Origin: Poriferisodalis sp965208485
Lineage (GTDB): Bacteria > Actinomycetota > Acidimicrobiia > Acidimicrobiales > Poriferisodalaceae
Direction: 5' to 3'
DNA: 64,000 nucleotides
NCBI RefSeq assembly: GCF_965208485.1
Contig: NZ_OZ242344.1
Coordinates: 3,720,001-3,784,000 of the forward strand
A program made the position numbers and the translations under genes. This document shows positions 25,288-34,816 of the stretch, piece by piece. Every line of letters starts with the position of its first letter. Positions within the stretch are counted from its first letter, which is position 1. The notes beneath the pieces are model-generated. The model did not search any database. It had not been told where the DNA came from and saw nothing but the letters and a program-made list of their open reading frames with translations.

Positions 25288-27999
25288 GTGAGCGGCCGCG
25301 GCGCAGGTCGTGCCGCGGCGGCGGTGCTGCTCGTGGCGAGCTCGTGGCTCGCGTTCGGCGTCGGCGCCGACCCCTCGGGCGCAGCCAACACCGCCGCCGA
25401 ATACTTGGTCGACGGCGGCGCCGACGGGGTCGCCGGCAGCCGGCCGTTCGCCGGCCGCGACCGCTACGACACGGCGCTGTTGCTGGCGCGCCGGTATGCC
25501 GCCGTGCGGGGCGGCCTGGGCTCGGTGCGCACTGCGATCGTGGTGTCCGGCGAGTCCCCGCCCGATGCCGCGGCGGTCGCCGGCTTCGCGGGCGTCGAGA
25601 ACGCACCGGTGCTGCTGGTGCGGCCCGGCGGATTGCATCGGGCGGCGGCGGATTTCCTCGAAGACCACGACGTGAAGCAGATCTTCGTCGTCGGGGGACC
25701 GGCAGCGGTGCCCGCCGAGGTCGTGGCGCAGCTCGCCGACCTGGACTCGCAGCCGCAGGTGACGCGCTTGGCGGGCGAGGACCGGTATGCGACCGCGGCA
25801 GCGGTCGCGTCCCATATCGGCGGCAGGGCGGCATGGTGCACCTCCAACGACTCGACCGCGGTGCTGATCAACGGCGATGAGCGCTCGGCGATCGATGCGG
25901 CGGCCATCGGGCCGCTGACATACGCCTTGGGGCTGCCGACCGTGCTGACCCGCACGTCGCAATTGCCCGAGGCCACAGCACAGTTCCTGCGAGAGCACGA
26001 CATCGATCATGCGGTGGTCGTCGGCCGCGCCGGTGCAGTGACCGAGTCCGTCATCACCCAGCTCGGCCATGCAGGAGTGTCACGGACGACGCGCCTCGAA
26101 GGCTCAGGCGCTGCGCAGATCGCGGTACGCATAGCCGATCTGATGCACGGCGACTGCGCCTTCGCGAGCGGCCGGCGCGCCTCGATGGTGGCGCTGGTCG
26201 GGCGTGATGCGGTGATCGACGGCATGGTCGCAGCGCCGTTGCTCGGTGAGGGCTTGGGCAGCGGGCGGGCGGTCCCGGTGCTGGTTGCCGGCGACTCGCT
26301 TCCCGCCGAAACGGCGACATGGCTGGCAGCCACGCCGGTCGAGGTGGATCGGCTGAAGACCCATCTGCGCATCGTGGCGATCGGCGGCAGCGGTGCCGTC
26401 AGCAGCGAGGCGATGGCCGCAGCCGTGAAGGCCGCCACGACCGGGGGGCCGTTCACCGCGACGATCGCGGCGCGTGCCGGCGAGCGCAGCTTCACGATCA
26501 CCACCAGCGACGCGCTCAACGTGGAACTGCCCGACGCGCAGGGCAAGGCACATGACCTGCTGTACATCAACGACGTGCCCGTGGATCTCGCGCCCGTGGC
26601 CGGCCTCGACGTCCTCCCGGGCGAACCGTGTCTCGAGCCCCGCCGGTTCAAGATCAACCTGCGGCACCCGCTCGCGGCCGGCGACGTCATCGAGCTGCGG
26701 CCGACCGAGGTCAGGTTCGGAGCGCGCGACGATCGGCGGCCCTTCAGCCCGGCGAGGTTCGTGGTGCCCGAACCGGCAGTTGACACTGCGGCGCCCAAGG
26801 TCCGCATCGTCGCCCCGGCGGGCAGCGAGTCCCTGCTTGCGGTCATCAGCGACGACAGCGGTCTCGACGAGATCATCGTCAATCCCCGCCAGGTCAGGGT
26901 GATCACACGAAGCGGCACGGCGGTCGTCGTCGCCGAAGACACCTCGGAGGTGCTCCCCCTGCACGAGATCGCAATGTTCACCCTGAGGCTGACCGCACCC
27001 GGCGGCGCGTACCGGCTCGAACCCGGAGACCGGATGCTGCTGCGTCACGGCGTCGCCGTCGACGCTGCCGGCAATCGCAGCAGGGCCGGCAGCGTCAGCG
27101 TGACCGCCCCGCAGCACGCGCTGCGGGCCGTGAGCATCAGCGTCGCTGCGGCCAATACGCGCGACGAGGCCTCCACGGACGCGGTCTCTGGGGGCACCGA
27201 CGCCGACGCCGACGTCTCCCGCGCTCGGGTGCTGCTGGCCGGCACGCTGCGCATCACGGCGCGAGACAGCGGCGACGCAGCGGGTGCGCTGGGCAACACC
27301 TGGGAGGTGCGCACCAGCCGTCTCAGCACGCACGATCCCGCCGCCGAGCAGATCGGCATCGACATAGCAGTGTCGAGCCGCGACAGGATCATCAGCATCC
27401 GGTTCGCCAGCGGTACGCCCAGTTTCGGTCAGCTCGCCGACGCGCTGAACGCCGACGCCGGCTTCGCACCGCACTTCGAGGCGGACGCCACCGGGGGGAT
27501 CTGCGCGGGCCGCGCCCAGCCCGTCGACCTCGCCCACCCCCACATGGACGGCGCCACCCGACTCGCCGGCGGGGTCACCGTCGCCGAGGTCACCGTCCGG
27601 TTCGACAACCTCGTCCGCCGCTACCGCAGCGACGGCCAGAACCTGCCCTGTCCTCTGACCGGGACGGGGGTCGGTCAAGAGGCTGTAGCGGACGCGGAGG
27701 CTGGGGCACGCGAATTCGTCGAGCATGTCCTCTCGGGCATGGTGACCGACTTCACCACCCTCGCCGCTGCAGAGGGGGCCGGCGATCTCTTCGAGCTCGA
27801 GGCACCGGTGCCCTATGACCAGATGAAGTTCAGGTACACCACGCTGGACCCCTCACGCGGCTCGCTGCTCGGCGTCTCACGCTACGACGTGGTCGAGATT
27901 CCCGCCGGCGCGGTGTGCGGCTATGGGGCCGATGACCCGGCCACCAGCGAGGACGAGCGCCTCAGCGTCAGTTCACGGCTGAGACCGCAGCGGCGCTGA
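25288..27999 (+). CDS. Secreted cell-wall-binding (CWB2) repeat protein
   Basis: A 903-residue exported surface protein. GTG 25288 opens a short basic N-terminus and a hydrophobic signal (about 9-28) with a plausible cut after the Ala-rich end. Residues about 45-365 hold CWB2-type repeats, recognised by FAGRDRYDTALLLARR, IFVVGGPAAVP, LAGEDRYATAAAVA and similar words; this domain anchors proteins non-covalently to the cell wall. Residues about 380-800 look like two or three Ig/SwmB-like beta domains, including DAAGNRSRAG. The tail ends in basic residues. The gene sits between the tRNA and the peptide-export island; the last 200 bp are duplicated at 35266. Confidence 0.75.
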   Translation: MSGRGAGRAAAAVLLVASSWLAFGVGADPSGAANTAAEYLVDGGADGVAGSRPFAGRDRYDTALLLARRYAAVRGGLGSVRTAIVVSGESPPDAAAVAGFAGVENAPVLLVRPGGLHRAAADFLEDHDVKQIFVVGGPAAVPAEVVAQLADLDSQPQVTRLAGEDRYATAAAVASHIGGRAAWCTSNDSTAVLINGDERSAIDAAAIGPLTYALGLPTVLTRTSQLPEATAQFLREHDIDHAVVVGRAGAVTESVITQLGHAGVSRTTRLEGSGAAQIAVRIADLMHGDCAFASGRRASMVALVGRDAVIDGMVAAPLLGEGLGSGRAVPVLVAGDSLPAETATWLAATPVEVDRLKTHLRIVAIGGSGAVSSEAMAAAVKAATTGGPFTATIAARAGERSFTITTSDALNVELPDAQGKAHDLLYINDVPVDLAPVAGLDVLPGEPCLEPRRFKINLRHPLAAGDVIELRPTEVRFGARDDRRPFSPARFVVPEPAVDTAAPKVRIVAPAGSESLLAVISDDSGLDEIIVNPRQVRVITRSGTAVVVAEDTSEVLPLHEIAMFTLRLTAPGGAYRLEPGDRMLLRHGVAVDAAGNRSRAGSVSVTAPQHALRAVSISVAAANTRDEASTDAVSGGTDADADVSRARVLLAGTLRITARDSGDAAGALGNTWEVRTSRLSTHDPAAEQIGIDIAVSSRDRIISIRFASGTPSFGQLADALNADAGFAPHFEADATGGICAGRAQPVDLAHPHMDGATRLAGGVTVAEVTVRFDNLVRRYRSDGQNLPCPLTGTGVGQEAVADAEAGAREFVEHVLSGMVTDFTTLAAAEGAGDLFELEAPVPYDQMKFRYTTLDPSRGSLLGVSRYDVVEIPAGAVCGYGADDPATSEDERLSVSSRLRPQRR

Positions 28000-28280
28000 A
28001 TCGCCCTACCGATCGCACTGTCACCCGGGTGCCTCCGTGCGCTCGGCGACCAGCTACTGGGCCATCACCTGCTGGCCCGCACCGAGGCTCCGTTCGCAAG
28101 AACTCTCATGGGAAGGCACGGCCGGTTCAGCGCGGCATCAATGGCAGTACTGCTTGTCGCAGGTGTGTTCGCATTCGTTGCCCGCCACGACACCCCCGGG
28201 TCAAGAGCACCCGGGTGGGGCCGACGCAGAGAACGCTCTCATTCCCACAATCCCACAGTCAACATTCAGGGCACCACTCA
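28000..28280. other. Intergenic region with a weak small ORF
   Basis: No confident gene. It contains a hairpin-forming ACCCCCGGGTCAAGAGCACCCGGGT-type repeat near 28191-28215 (ACCCGGG and its complement) that could terminate transcription of the CWB2 gene. The small ORF listed separately extends through it. Confidence 0.45.
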
Positions 28281-28323
28281 TCATGATTCCCACATTCGGC
28301 ATTCCATGCACCAGGCATCATGA
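28108..28323 (+). CDS. Possible small secreted or membrane peptide
   Basis: A 71-residue frame with a basic start (MGRHGRFSAAS), one hydrophobic stretch (about 12-24, MAVLLVAGVFAFVA) and a His/Ser/Arg-rich remainder. It resembles a signal peptide followed by a short exported tail. No ribosome site is evident, and the last 43 bp overlap the 3' end of the precursor gene on the other strand. It may be a degenerate surface-protein start. Confidence 0.25.
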   Translation: MGRHGRFSAASMAVLLVAGVFAFVARHDTPGSRAPGWGRRRERSHSHNPTVNIQGTTHHDSHIRHSMHQAS

Positions 28324-28526
28324 ATTTCCTCGGCGGATTCGAACGCTTCCCTGAAGCTGCTGGCCTGGTGGCTATGAATATATATGGTCATATTGCAGAG
28401 TGAGAAGGTCCATTGGCCGCCGGCGACCTGGTCGAGTTCTTCGTCGGACAGTTGGCGCAGGCTTTCGTCGTCGTCTCGGATTGCGTTGATGCGTGCTTTC
28501 GTGGCGGTCTCTGTTGCGGTCGACAT
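28281..28526 (-). CDS. Double-glycine leader precursor peptide 1 (NHLM-exported)
   Basis: An 81-residue precursor. The leader (1-37) ends in LSDEELDQVAGG, the classic (L)SxEEL(x)xVxGG motif cut by C39 peptidases. The 44-residue core starts QWTFSLCN and contains three cysteines (SLC, WCMEC), an acidic helix-like SFREAFESAEEIHD and ends MWES. The leader is closely related to that of the second precursor at 34817 and the cores are also related. It is the last gene of the HlyD-ABC-ABC strand, 151 bp behind the second transporter. The start ATG 28526 is the only one giving a leader of normal length. The mature product is probably a bacteriocin-like or signalling peptide. Confidence 0.82.
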   Translation of the reverse strand: MSTATETATKARINAIRDDDESLRQLSDEELDQVAGGQWTFSLCNMTIYIHSHQASSFREAFESAEEIHDAWCMECRMWES

Positions 28527-28677
28527 GGCGCTCTTTTCTGGTCTCGAGATGCTGAGGGACTCCTGGGGGCTCAGTTGCTGAGCGCCAGTATGCCATGCCT
28601 CAGCAGCGCGGCGAAGCGCGCTCAGCCAAGGGGCGGCGAGCTGAGGTCGCCAATACGACGAGTGTCGCGATGCAGCG

Positions 28678-31617
28678 TCAGACGATCTGGCGCTGAACGA
28701 GATCCAGGAACGGCCCGCTGACCTCGGTGAGCTCGTCGTAGGTCCCGGTTTGGACGAGCCGCCCCCCCCACAGCACATGGATCTTGTCCGCTCCGCGGAT
28801 GGTGGACAGGCGGTGGGCGATGACGATGCGAGTCAGCGCGAGCTCGGCGACAGATTTCATGACATGGGCTTGGCTCATCGAGTCGAGAAAGCTGGTGGCT
28901 TCGTCGAAGAACAGCACCCGGGGCCGTCGGGCCAGTGCTGCGGCGATGCGGATGCGCTGAACCTGACCTCCTGAGAAGATGCTCGAGTTGTCCCCGATCA
29001 CGGTGTGCATGCCCATGGGCATCTCTGCGATGTCGCGGTCCACGGCGGCCAGCCGGGCAGCCTGCCAAGCGTCCTCGATGCCCAGGCCGCCGCCAAGCCC
29101 GATGATGTTGTCCAGGATGCTGCCCGGCAGCAAGGCGCCGTCTTGGGTGACGACGCCGATCTGGCGGCCGATCCGCCGGTCCAACTTCGTCATCTCCAGC
29201 CCGTCGTAGTACACGCCTCCACGCGTGGGCGCCTCCAGCCCCAGTGCGACCCGAAGGAGAGTGGTCTTGCCGGATCCCGATGCTCCGACAACTGCGACGA
29301 ATTCGCCTGGTGCGGCGTGGATGCTCACATCGTCGAGCACGAGCGGGCCAGACTCGGCGTATCGAAAGCTCACACGGTCGAGGACGATCTCGCCGTTGAA
29401 CGTGCTCAGAGCGGGCTCGGACGGAGACTTGTTCGGCACGGCGTCGAGGAGCGGCTTGACCTGCTCGTAGGTCGGCACGACCTGCGTCATGGTCTTGAAC
29501 GTCGACCCTAGGGCGCTCAGCGCGCCGTAGACGGAGGCGGAGGTGGCGTACACGGCGACGAATGCGGCGAGGCCGACGCGTTCAGGTCCCTGCCACAGCG
29601 TGACCGCGAACAGCGCAGCCACGGTGAGTGCGGGTACCGCGGCGCTATAGCCGTTGAGGTGCTGGTCGAGCCGGTTGATGTGCAGCGTCGTGACGTGCGC
29701 ATCTCGGGCGTTGCGCGCCCACGAGGCGAATGCGGATTGCTCAGCTCCGCTGACGCGCAGTTTGCTGATGCCGTTGATGAATTGGAGAAGCCCCCCGTTG
29801 AGCCTTCGTACGATGGCGTTGCGCTCGCGTTGCGGCCTCAGCTGCTGCAGGCCGACGAGCGTCATGATCCCGAGCGACAGCACGCTGAAGCCGAGGCTGG
29901 TCCATGCGAGTGGTGCGTTGTACGCCAGCAGAACGGGCAGGGCCGGAACGACCACCGCTGCGCTCGCCACCGTTGCCGCCACGCTTGTCACCAGTGCCCG
30001 CAGCTGTGCGATGCTGTCGATGCGCACGCCGAGATCGCCTGCTGTGTAGTCCCTGAAGAACTTGGGCGGGAGGTCGAGTACCCGGTCCCACAGCGCGGCG
30101 GTCAGGCGGCTGCCGGTGCGTCCTTGAAGACGGTTCATCGCTGATCCCCGCATGAAGGCCAGCAGTGCGATGATCAGGCCGACGACGACGTGACCCAGCA
30201 CGATCAGCAGCAGTGCGCTGCGGTCGCGCGCGGGGACCGCCCAGTCCACGAGGAACGCCAAGAACAGCGCCGGCGCGAGCGTCAGCGTGCTGATCAGCAG
30301 GCCGACGACCCCGAACCGCACGAGGTCTGCCGCTGCAGAGAGCCCGGCGAATCGCAGCAAGTCCCGACCCTTCACGGGCGAGTCCGCCGGCAGCGGGCGA
30401 TAGATGAACCAGGCGTCTTCGGCGAGATCGGCTGCACGAACGGAGTTGAGCCGCTGGCGTCGGCCCGTGACGGGGTCCACGGCCCGGTAAGCGCCGGTCG
30501 CGGAAGGCAGCAGCGCGAGGGGGCATTCGTCGCTTCGGCGCCATGCGAGCAGTGCTCCACCGTCGCCGCGCCACCACCTGTCCTCGGGCATCAGCTTGAT
30601 CCTGCGGGCGCGCAGCATCGAGGCATCGAGGACGGCTCGCAGTGTGACCGGCCCGGTGTCGCCGCCAAGAGAGCTTGCGGTGCTCACGGTTGCGGGCACG
30701 CGGAAGTCGATCCGTTCGTGTTTGCCGATGATGCGCAGGGCGGACGTCAACGCGGTTGCACCCTCGTCTCTCACAGCGGGAGCAGCCGCCAGCGACGAGT
30801 GCAGCCCGCGGCGGGCGATCTGCGCGTCGTGGCGCCGGTGGGCGGCAACCTCGAGCTGATAGTTGACTTGGTCGGCGAGCCCGAGTTGCCGGTTGAGCGC
30901 CTCGGCGCTGAGCGCGACACGATGGAATTCCGACAGTGCCTCCGCGAGCCGGCCGTGCCGGCACAGATCGCGGGTCGAATGGCTCCTCAGCGGTGTGTCG
31001 GCGTCGACGCTGATCCAGCTGTCCGAGGTGAGCGCGACGGGACGGGACTGTGCCGGCCGGGTCAGCTCGGTGCTGAGGTAGCGCACCGTGGCGTTGCCGT
31101 CTGCGGTGACCCACACCACCTGACCAGGCCGCGCTGACAGCACGGACTGCGATCGCGCGTCGATGCGGGCTTCGATGCCCAAGGCGATGTCGGGGTTCGG
31201 ACGCGGCTCGACGCGGCTGGCGACCGAGCCTGCGAACTCGGCGATCCAAGTGTCGACGCGACGCGCCAGTGTGTCCGCCGGGAGACGCCGTTCCAGTTCG
31301 GCGACCCTGATGCGGTGCAGCCGCGAGTCCGGCAGCGCTTTGGCGCCGACCGAAAGACCGGGGGTGGGGGGGTCCACGCCGAAGACGAGTTGCCCGGCCT
31401 CTGCGCGCAGAATGTGCGTGGGCTGCGAAGTCTCGACGCCGTCGTGCATCTCTCTCACGAAGACGTCGAGCGCGCCGCTCTCGACGTACCAGCAGACCGC
31501 GGGCTCGTCGAGATCTATCGGCCGGTTGCCGGCCCCGATGACCGTCTCGATCGCCAGCGAAGGCAGGCCAGCGTCGGCTCGGGGCGCCGATGCAGGCGAT
31601 TCGCCGGCTTCGGTCAT
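28678..31617 (-). CDS. NHLM bacteriocin system ABC transporter 2 (permease/ATPase)
   Basis: A 979-residue membrane ATPase of the NHLM 'ABC2' type, a partner for exporting leader peptides of the nitrile-hydratase/Nif11 kind. The N-terminal part (1-400) includes a cyclic-nucleotide-binding-like fold (VCWYVESGALDVFV, about 40-53) and no peptidase. Helices cover about 425-700. The ATPase domain (about 750-979) has Walker A GASGSGKTT (near 787), signature IFSGGQVQR and Walker B VLFFDEATSFLD. The gene lies 28 bp after the peptidase/ABC gene in the same direction. The start ATG 31617 agrees with family length. Confidence 0.88.
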   Translation of the reverse strand: MTEAGESPASAPRADAGLPSLAIETVIGAGNRPIDLDEPAVCWYVESGALDVFVREMHDGVETSQPTHILRAEAGQLVFGVDPPTPGLSVGAKALPDSRLHRIRVAELERRLPADTLARRVDTWIAEFAGSVASRVEPRPNPDIALGIEARIDARSQSVLSARPGQVVWVTADGNATVRYLSTELTRPAQSRPVALTSDSWISVDADTPLRSHSTRDLCRHGRLAEALSEFHRVALSAEALNRQLGLADQVNYQLEVAAHRRHDAQIARRGLHSSLAAAPAVRDEGATALTSALRIIGKHERIDFRVPATVSTASSLGGDTGPVTLRAVLDASMLRARRIKLMPEDRWWRGDGGALLAWRRSDECPLALLPSATGAYRAVDPVTGRRQRLNSVRAADLAEDAWFIYRPLPADSPVKGRDLLRFAGLSAAADLVRFGVVGLLISTLTLAPALFLAFLVDWAVPARDRSALLLIVLGHVVVGLIIALLAFMRGSAMNRLQGRTGSRLTAALWDRVLDLPPKFFRDYTAGDLGVRIDSIAQLRALVTSVAATVASAAVVVPALPVLLAYNAPLAWTSLGFSVLSLGIMTLVGLQQLRPQRERNAIVRRLNGGLLQFINGISKLRVSGAEQSAFASWARNARDAHVTTLHINRLDQHLNGYSAAVPALTVAALFAVTLWQGPERVGLAAFVAVYATSASVYGALSALGSTFKTMTQVVPTYEQVKPLLDAVPNKSPSEPALSTFNGEIVLDRVSFRYAESGPLVLDDVSIHAAPGEFVAVVGASGSGKTTLLRVALGLEAPTRGGVYYDGLEMTKLDRRIGRQIGVVTQDGALLPGSILDNIIGLGGGLGIEDAWQAARLAAVDRDIAEMPMGMHTVIGDNSSIFSGGQVQRIRIAAALARRPRVLFFDEATSFLDSMSQAHVMKSVAELALTRIVIAHRLSTIRGADKIHVLWGGRLVQTGTYDELTEVSGPFLDLVQRQIV

Positions 31618-31645
31618 GCTGAGCGGCTCTCGGCGGCGCAGCAGG

Positions 31646-33817
31646 TCATTGGCTGTGCACGAGCCGGCCGTAGAGCCCGTCGGCGTCGGCCATCAGCTCA
31701 TCGTGAGTTCCCCGCTGCACCTCTCTGCCCCGGTCCAGCACCACGATCAGGTCGCTGTCGCGGATCGTGTTCAGCCGATGGGCGACGATGAGGCAGGTGC
31801 ATCCGCGGCGGCGCAGCGCATGGTCGATGCGCGACTCGGTGAGGGCGTCGAGCGAGCTGGTGGCTTCGTCGAGTATGAGTACCGAGGGATCCGTCACCAA
31901 GGCGCGTGCGATCTCCATCCTCTGGCGCTGCCCGCCGCTGAAGTTGCTGCCGCCTTCTGTCACTTCTGACTGGTAGCTCGATTCGCGCTGCATGATCTCG
32001 TCGTGCAGCAGGGCGTCCTTCGACGCAGACGCGACGTGACGGTCTGACGTCGCCGGATTCCACAGTGTCAGGTTGTCTCTCACCGTTCCCGAGAACAGCA
32101 GGATCTGCTGATCGACCACCGACAGCGAACTGCTCAGAACGTCGCGGGGAATGTCCGCAAGCGGCACTCCGTCGTAGAGGATCTGCCCCGACCAAGGCGC
32201 GTACTCGCCGCTCAGCAGCTTGACGAGCGTGGATTTGCCCGAGGCCGACGGCCCCACCACTGCCACTCGCTGGCCCACCTCGATGTTCAGGCTGAGGTCC
32301 TCGATGACCGCGGGGCGGTCGTCGCGGAAGCCGAAGGTCACGTTGCGCAGCTCGATCCGACCGGCCAGTCGTGGGCGTCCGCTCAGCGTCGCCACCTTGA
32401 GCGTCGCCACCTTGAGCGGCGCCACGTCGGCAGGCGCCGAGAATCTCGCGTCCTGTGGGCTTCGTTTCACATCCTCGATCTGTCGCATGCTGGCATCGAG
32501 CAAGGCCAGTTCGTCGGCGAGGGACACCAAGCGCCCCACGGGCTCGAGGAAGCTCCTGGTCAACACGAGCAGCCCCATGAGCAGACCGACCGACAGAGTG
32601 CCTGAGGTGACGCGCCAGCCGCCGATGCCGATCACCGCCGCGCTGCCGAGTATCCCGAACAGCGCAGGCAGGGCGCCGCTGACGTAGCCCAGTTCGCCGA
32701 GCTTCTGCTGTGCTGTCAGCTCGCGGGCCTGCTGGCCGCTCCAGCGTGCATAGAAGTCGTCCTGTGCAGACGTCGCCTGCAGCGTGTCGATGCTTCGCAG
32801 GGCGAATGCGCTCAGGCCTGACAGCAGTACCGACTCACGCTGGAGCTTCTGGTTCTCGTCGCGGCGTGCGCGGCGAATCCAGCGCAGCGTGCCTGCGTTC
32901 GCTGCGCCCAGCAGCGCCACGATCACCGCCAGGAGCGGGTCGTACCAGATCACGACGCCGAGAAAGATCAGGCTTCGGGCCAGTTCGATGGCCATCGACA
33001 CGACGATCGTCGACGCTCGGCGGGAAACGGAGTCCACAGCTCCGGTACGCCGGGCCAGGTCGCCGGCGAAGCGGCTCACGAAGAAGCGCGCAGGCAGCCG
33101 GAACAGGTGAGTCACGAACCGGTCCGAGTGCACCACCGACAGCCGGACGGCGAGGCGGTTCAAGCAGTGCTGCTGCAGCCACGTCAGCACGGCTGATGCC
33201 ACGCCGATGGCGATCGCGGCAGCGATCATCGCCGTGCCCCATCCCTCCTGGCGACCGGCCAGCACCTCGTCGACGAACACGCTGAGCACCGCAGCGAGCG
33301 TGAGGCCGGGAACCGCGAGCATCAAGCCGCAGAGCGCCGCAAATGCCACAGCGGCACGCGTGTCTCGCAGCCATGGCCACAGCGTCCTCAGCATCCCGGC
33401 TCGCCTGACGGACCGCTCGAAGCTCGCTCCCGGCGTCATCGTCAACACGACCCCGGTGAATTCCCGGTCGAACTCCTCCTTGCCGACGGTGCGCCGCCCC
33501 GCAGCCGGGTCGTTGATGGCGTAGCCCGATCGCTTGACTCCCTCGAGCACCACGTAGTGCCGGAAACCCCAATGCAGCACCGCCGGCAACGGCAGTTGCG
33601 GCAGGTGCGACGGCGACGCCCTCCACCCCGTCGCCTCGAGCCCGAAGCGCCGCGCTGCCCGAACGACATCCGCGCCGGTGCTGCCGTCGCGCCCGGCGAA
33701 GCAGGCTTCGCGCAGCTCCTCGGGATCCGCCCATCGGCCGTAGTGGGCCAGCACGATCCCCACGCAGGTCGCGCCGCACTCCGTCTCGCTGAGCTGCAGC
33801 AGTGCCGGCGTTCTCAT
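31646..33817 (-). CDS. NHLM bacteriocin system ABC transporter 1 with C39 peptidase
   Basis: A 723-residue transporter that cleaves double-glycine leaders and exports the core. The peptidase C39 domain (1-135) keeps its Cys (ETECGATC, near residue 12), His (WGFRHYVVLEG, near 88) and Asp (INDPAAG, near 104), so it should be active. Transmembrane helices occupy about 155-430. The ATPase domain has Walker A GPSASGKST, signature FSGGQRQRMEIA and Walker B VLILDEATSSLD. The start ATG 33817 overlaps the HlyD stop (ATGA), so the two are translationally coupled. The much longer open frame upstream is the reverse of the HlyD gene's tail and is not supported. Confidence 0.92.
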   Translation of the reverse strand: MRTPALLQLSETECGATCVGIVLAHYGRWADPEELREACFAGRDGSTGADVVRAARRFGLEATGWRASPSHLPQLPLPAVLHWGFRHYVVLEGVKRSGYAINDPAAGRRTVGKEEFDREFTGVVLTMTPGASFERSVRRAGMLRTLWPWLRDTRAAVAFAALCGLMLAVPGLTLAAVLSVFVDEVLAGRQEGWGTAMIAAAIAIGVASAVLTWLQQHCLNRLAVRLSVVHSDRFVTHLFRLPARFFVSRFAGDLARRTGAVDSVSRRASTIVVSMAIELARSLIFLGVVIWYDPLLAVIVALLGAANAGTLRWIRRARRDENQKLQRESVLLSGLSAFALRSIDTLQATSAQDDFYARWSGQQARELTAQQKLGELGYVSGALPALFGILGSAAVIGIGGWRVTSGTLSVGLLMGLLVLTRSFLEPVGRLVSLADELALLDASMRQIEDVKRSPQDARFSAPADVAPLKVATLKVATLSGRPRLAGRIELRNVTFGFRDDRPAVIEDLSLNIEVGQRVAVVGPSASGKSTLVKLLSGEYAPWSGQILYDGVPLADIPRDVLSSSLSVVDQQILLFSGTVRDNLTLWNPATSDRHVASASKDALLHDEIMQRESSYQSEVTEGGSNFSGGQRQRMEIARALVTDPSVLILDEATSSLDALTESRIDHALRRRGCTCLIVAHRLNTIRDSDLIVVLDRGREVQRGTHDELMADADGLYGRLVHSQ

Positions 33818-34662
33818 CGGCCGAGCATGCTGCGGGCAACCCCGGCGCCGAGCAGCGAGACCGGCGCCTTGCGGTCGACGACGATGCCGGCACGGCACAG
33901 ATCGCCGTCGAAGACCTGCCAGTCGGCCTCGCCGGCCAGCGAGAGACGCACGAGGCGCTGATGCTGCGGCTCGGGAAGCCCCAGGCTGCGCAGCCATCTC
34001 GTGTCGGGCTCGGGTCGTTCGGGCACGAGAGCCACGCTGGCCCGAATCGGGGCTGAGGCGGACGTGTCGTCAGCCCGAAAGACGGTGGCCTCCATGCCCG
34101 GTTCCAGCCGCCTCGACTGCGAGGCCGGCGCGAACACGACGGCTTCGAATCGCGTCTCGATGCTGTCGCGGATCCACACGACAGGCTCGCCGACTCCCAC
34201 GACGCTGCCCACCCCCAATTCGTGGTCGGCGACCGTGCCGTCGGACGGGCTGATCAGCTCGATATGGCGATCGAGGTCCGGAACCCAGATGCGCGCCAGT
34301 GCCGATCCGGCCGTGACGACCTGATCGGTGCGCACGTAGAGGTCCGTGACGCTGCCGGTTGCGGGCGAGGCGACCACATGGCGCTCGCCGGCCAGCACGA
34401 ACGCGCAGTTCAGCGTCACACGCTCGCTGAGCCGGCCGAACAGACCCCACCCCAGCACCAAGAGCAGCACTGCGCCCAGCGCAGCCGCCGCCATCCACGA
34501 GCGAGTCGACGTGACCCGCAACAGCTCGCTCAGGTTCTCCGAGCCGCCCTCACGGGCCAGCGCCTCCTGGCGAAAAAGCATGCCTCCGCTTGCGGTCACA
34601 CGGGTGCTCGACGCTTGCGCGGCGCGCGCTGCCGATGTCGCATCGCCCGTGTCCGGCGGCAT
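33814..34662 (-). CDS. HlyD-family adaptor of the NHLM peptide exporter
   Basis: A 282-residue periplasmic-adaptor-like protein, the third part of the export apparatus. A short cytoplasmic N-terminus (with FRQEALAREGG) precedes one membrane helix (about 56-76). The extracytoplasmic part contains paired lipoyl-like half-motifs (ATGSVTDLYVRTDQVVTAGSALARI and SPSDGTVADHELGVGSVV; first 20 residues of each are diagnostic) typical of HlyD proteins. ATG 34662 is preferred because AGGAG lies 8 bp before it; an ATG at 34698 extends the frame by 12 residues. It is the first gene of the minus-strand export operon and faces away from precursor 2. Confidence 0.85.
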   Translation of the reverse strand: MPPDTGDATSAARAAQASSTRVTASGGMLFRQEALAREGGSENLSELLRVTSTRSWMAAAALGAVLLLVLGWGLFGRLSERVTLNCAFVLAGERHVVASPATGSVTDLYVRTDQVVTAGSALARIWVPDLDRHIELISPSDGTVADHELGVGSVVGVGEPVVWIRDSIETRFEAVVFAPASQSRRLEPGMEATVFRADDTSASAPIRASVALVPERPEPDTRWLRSLGLPEPQHQRLVRLSLAGEADWQVFDGDLCRAGIVVDRKAPVSLLGAGVARSMLGR

Positions 34663-34816
34663 GTCGGTCACTCCTGCGGCAACTCCCGGCCTGCGCACGA
34701 CTCAAGCTGAGCCATGCTGCAGCAACTGTACGACATGGCTGCTGTCATATGGCAGACTGATTATTGGCGCGGCTGAACTAACCGGGTTCCAGCGTCTTGA
34801 GACTAGGACCAACGCC
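34663..34816. promoter_or_regulatory. Divergent promoter region of the export operon and precursor 2
   Basis: The 154 bp between the HlyD gene and precursor 2 must drive both directions. It is AT-richer than its surroundings (CATATGGCAGACTGATTATTGG near 34745; first 20 bases) and carries ATGCTGCAGCA-type words. Part of it is duplicated at 25015-25060. No operator is assigned. Confidence 0.5.

Noticed and set aside
24992..25834. Reverse-strand frame with a hydrophobic start near 25040
   Set aside because: The hydrophobic piece comes from the HlyD relic; the rest is low-complexity Arg/Pro, so it is not a gene.
25200..25880. Forward frame rich in Arg and Gly before and inside the CWB2 gene
   Set aside because: Compositional shadow: Arg-rich off-frame reading of Ala/Gly codons; it overlaps the frame that carries CWB2 motifs.
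29741..31741. Large Arg-rich frame inside the second ABC transporter
   Set aside because: Off-frame translation of the transporter gene, with no motifs and an extreme Arg/Ala bias.
33818..33997. 60-codon N-terminal extension of the C39 transporter
   Set aside because: It is Arg/Ala-rich reverse reading of the HlyD gene; the peptidase domain starts at 33817 and the ATGA overlap supports that start.
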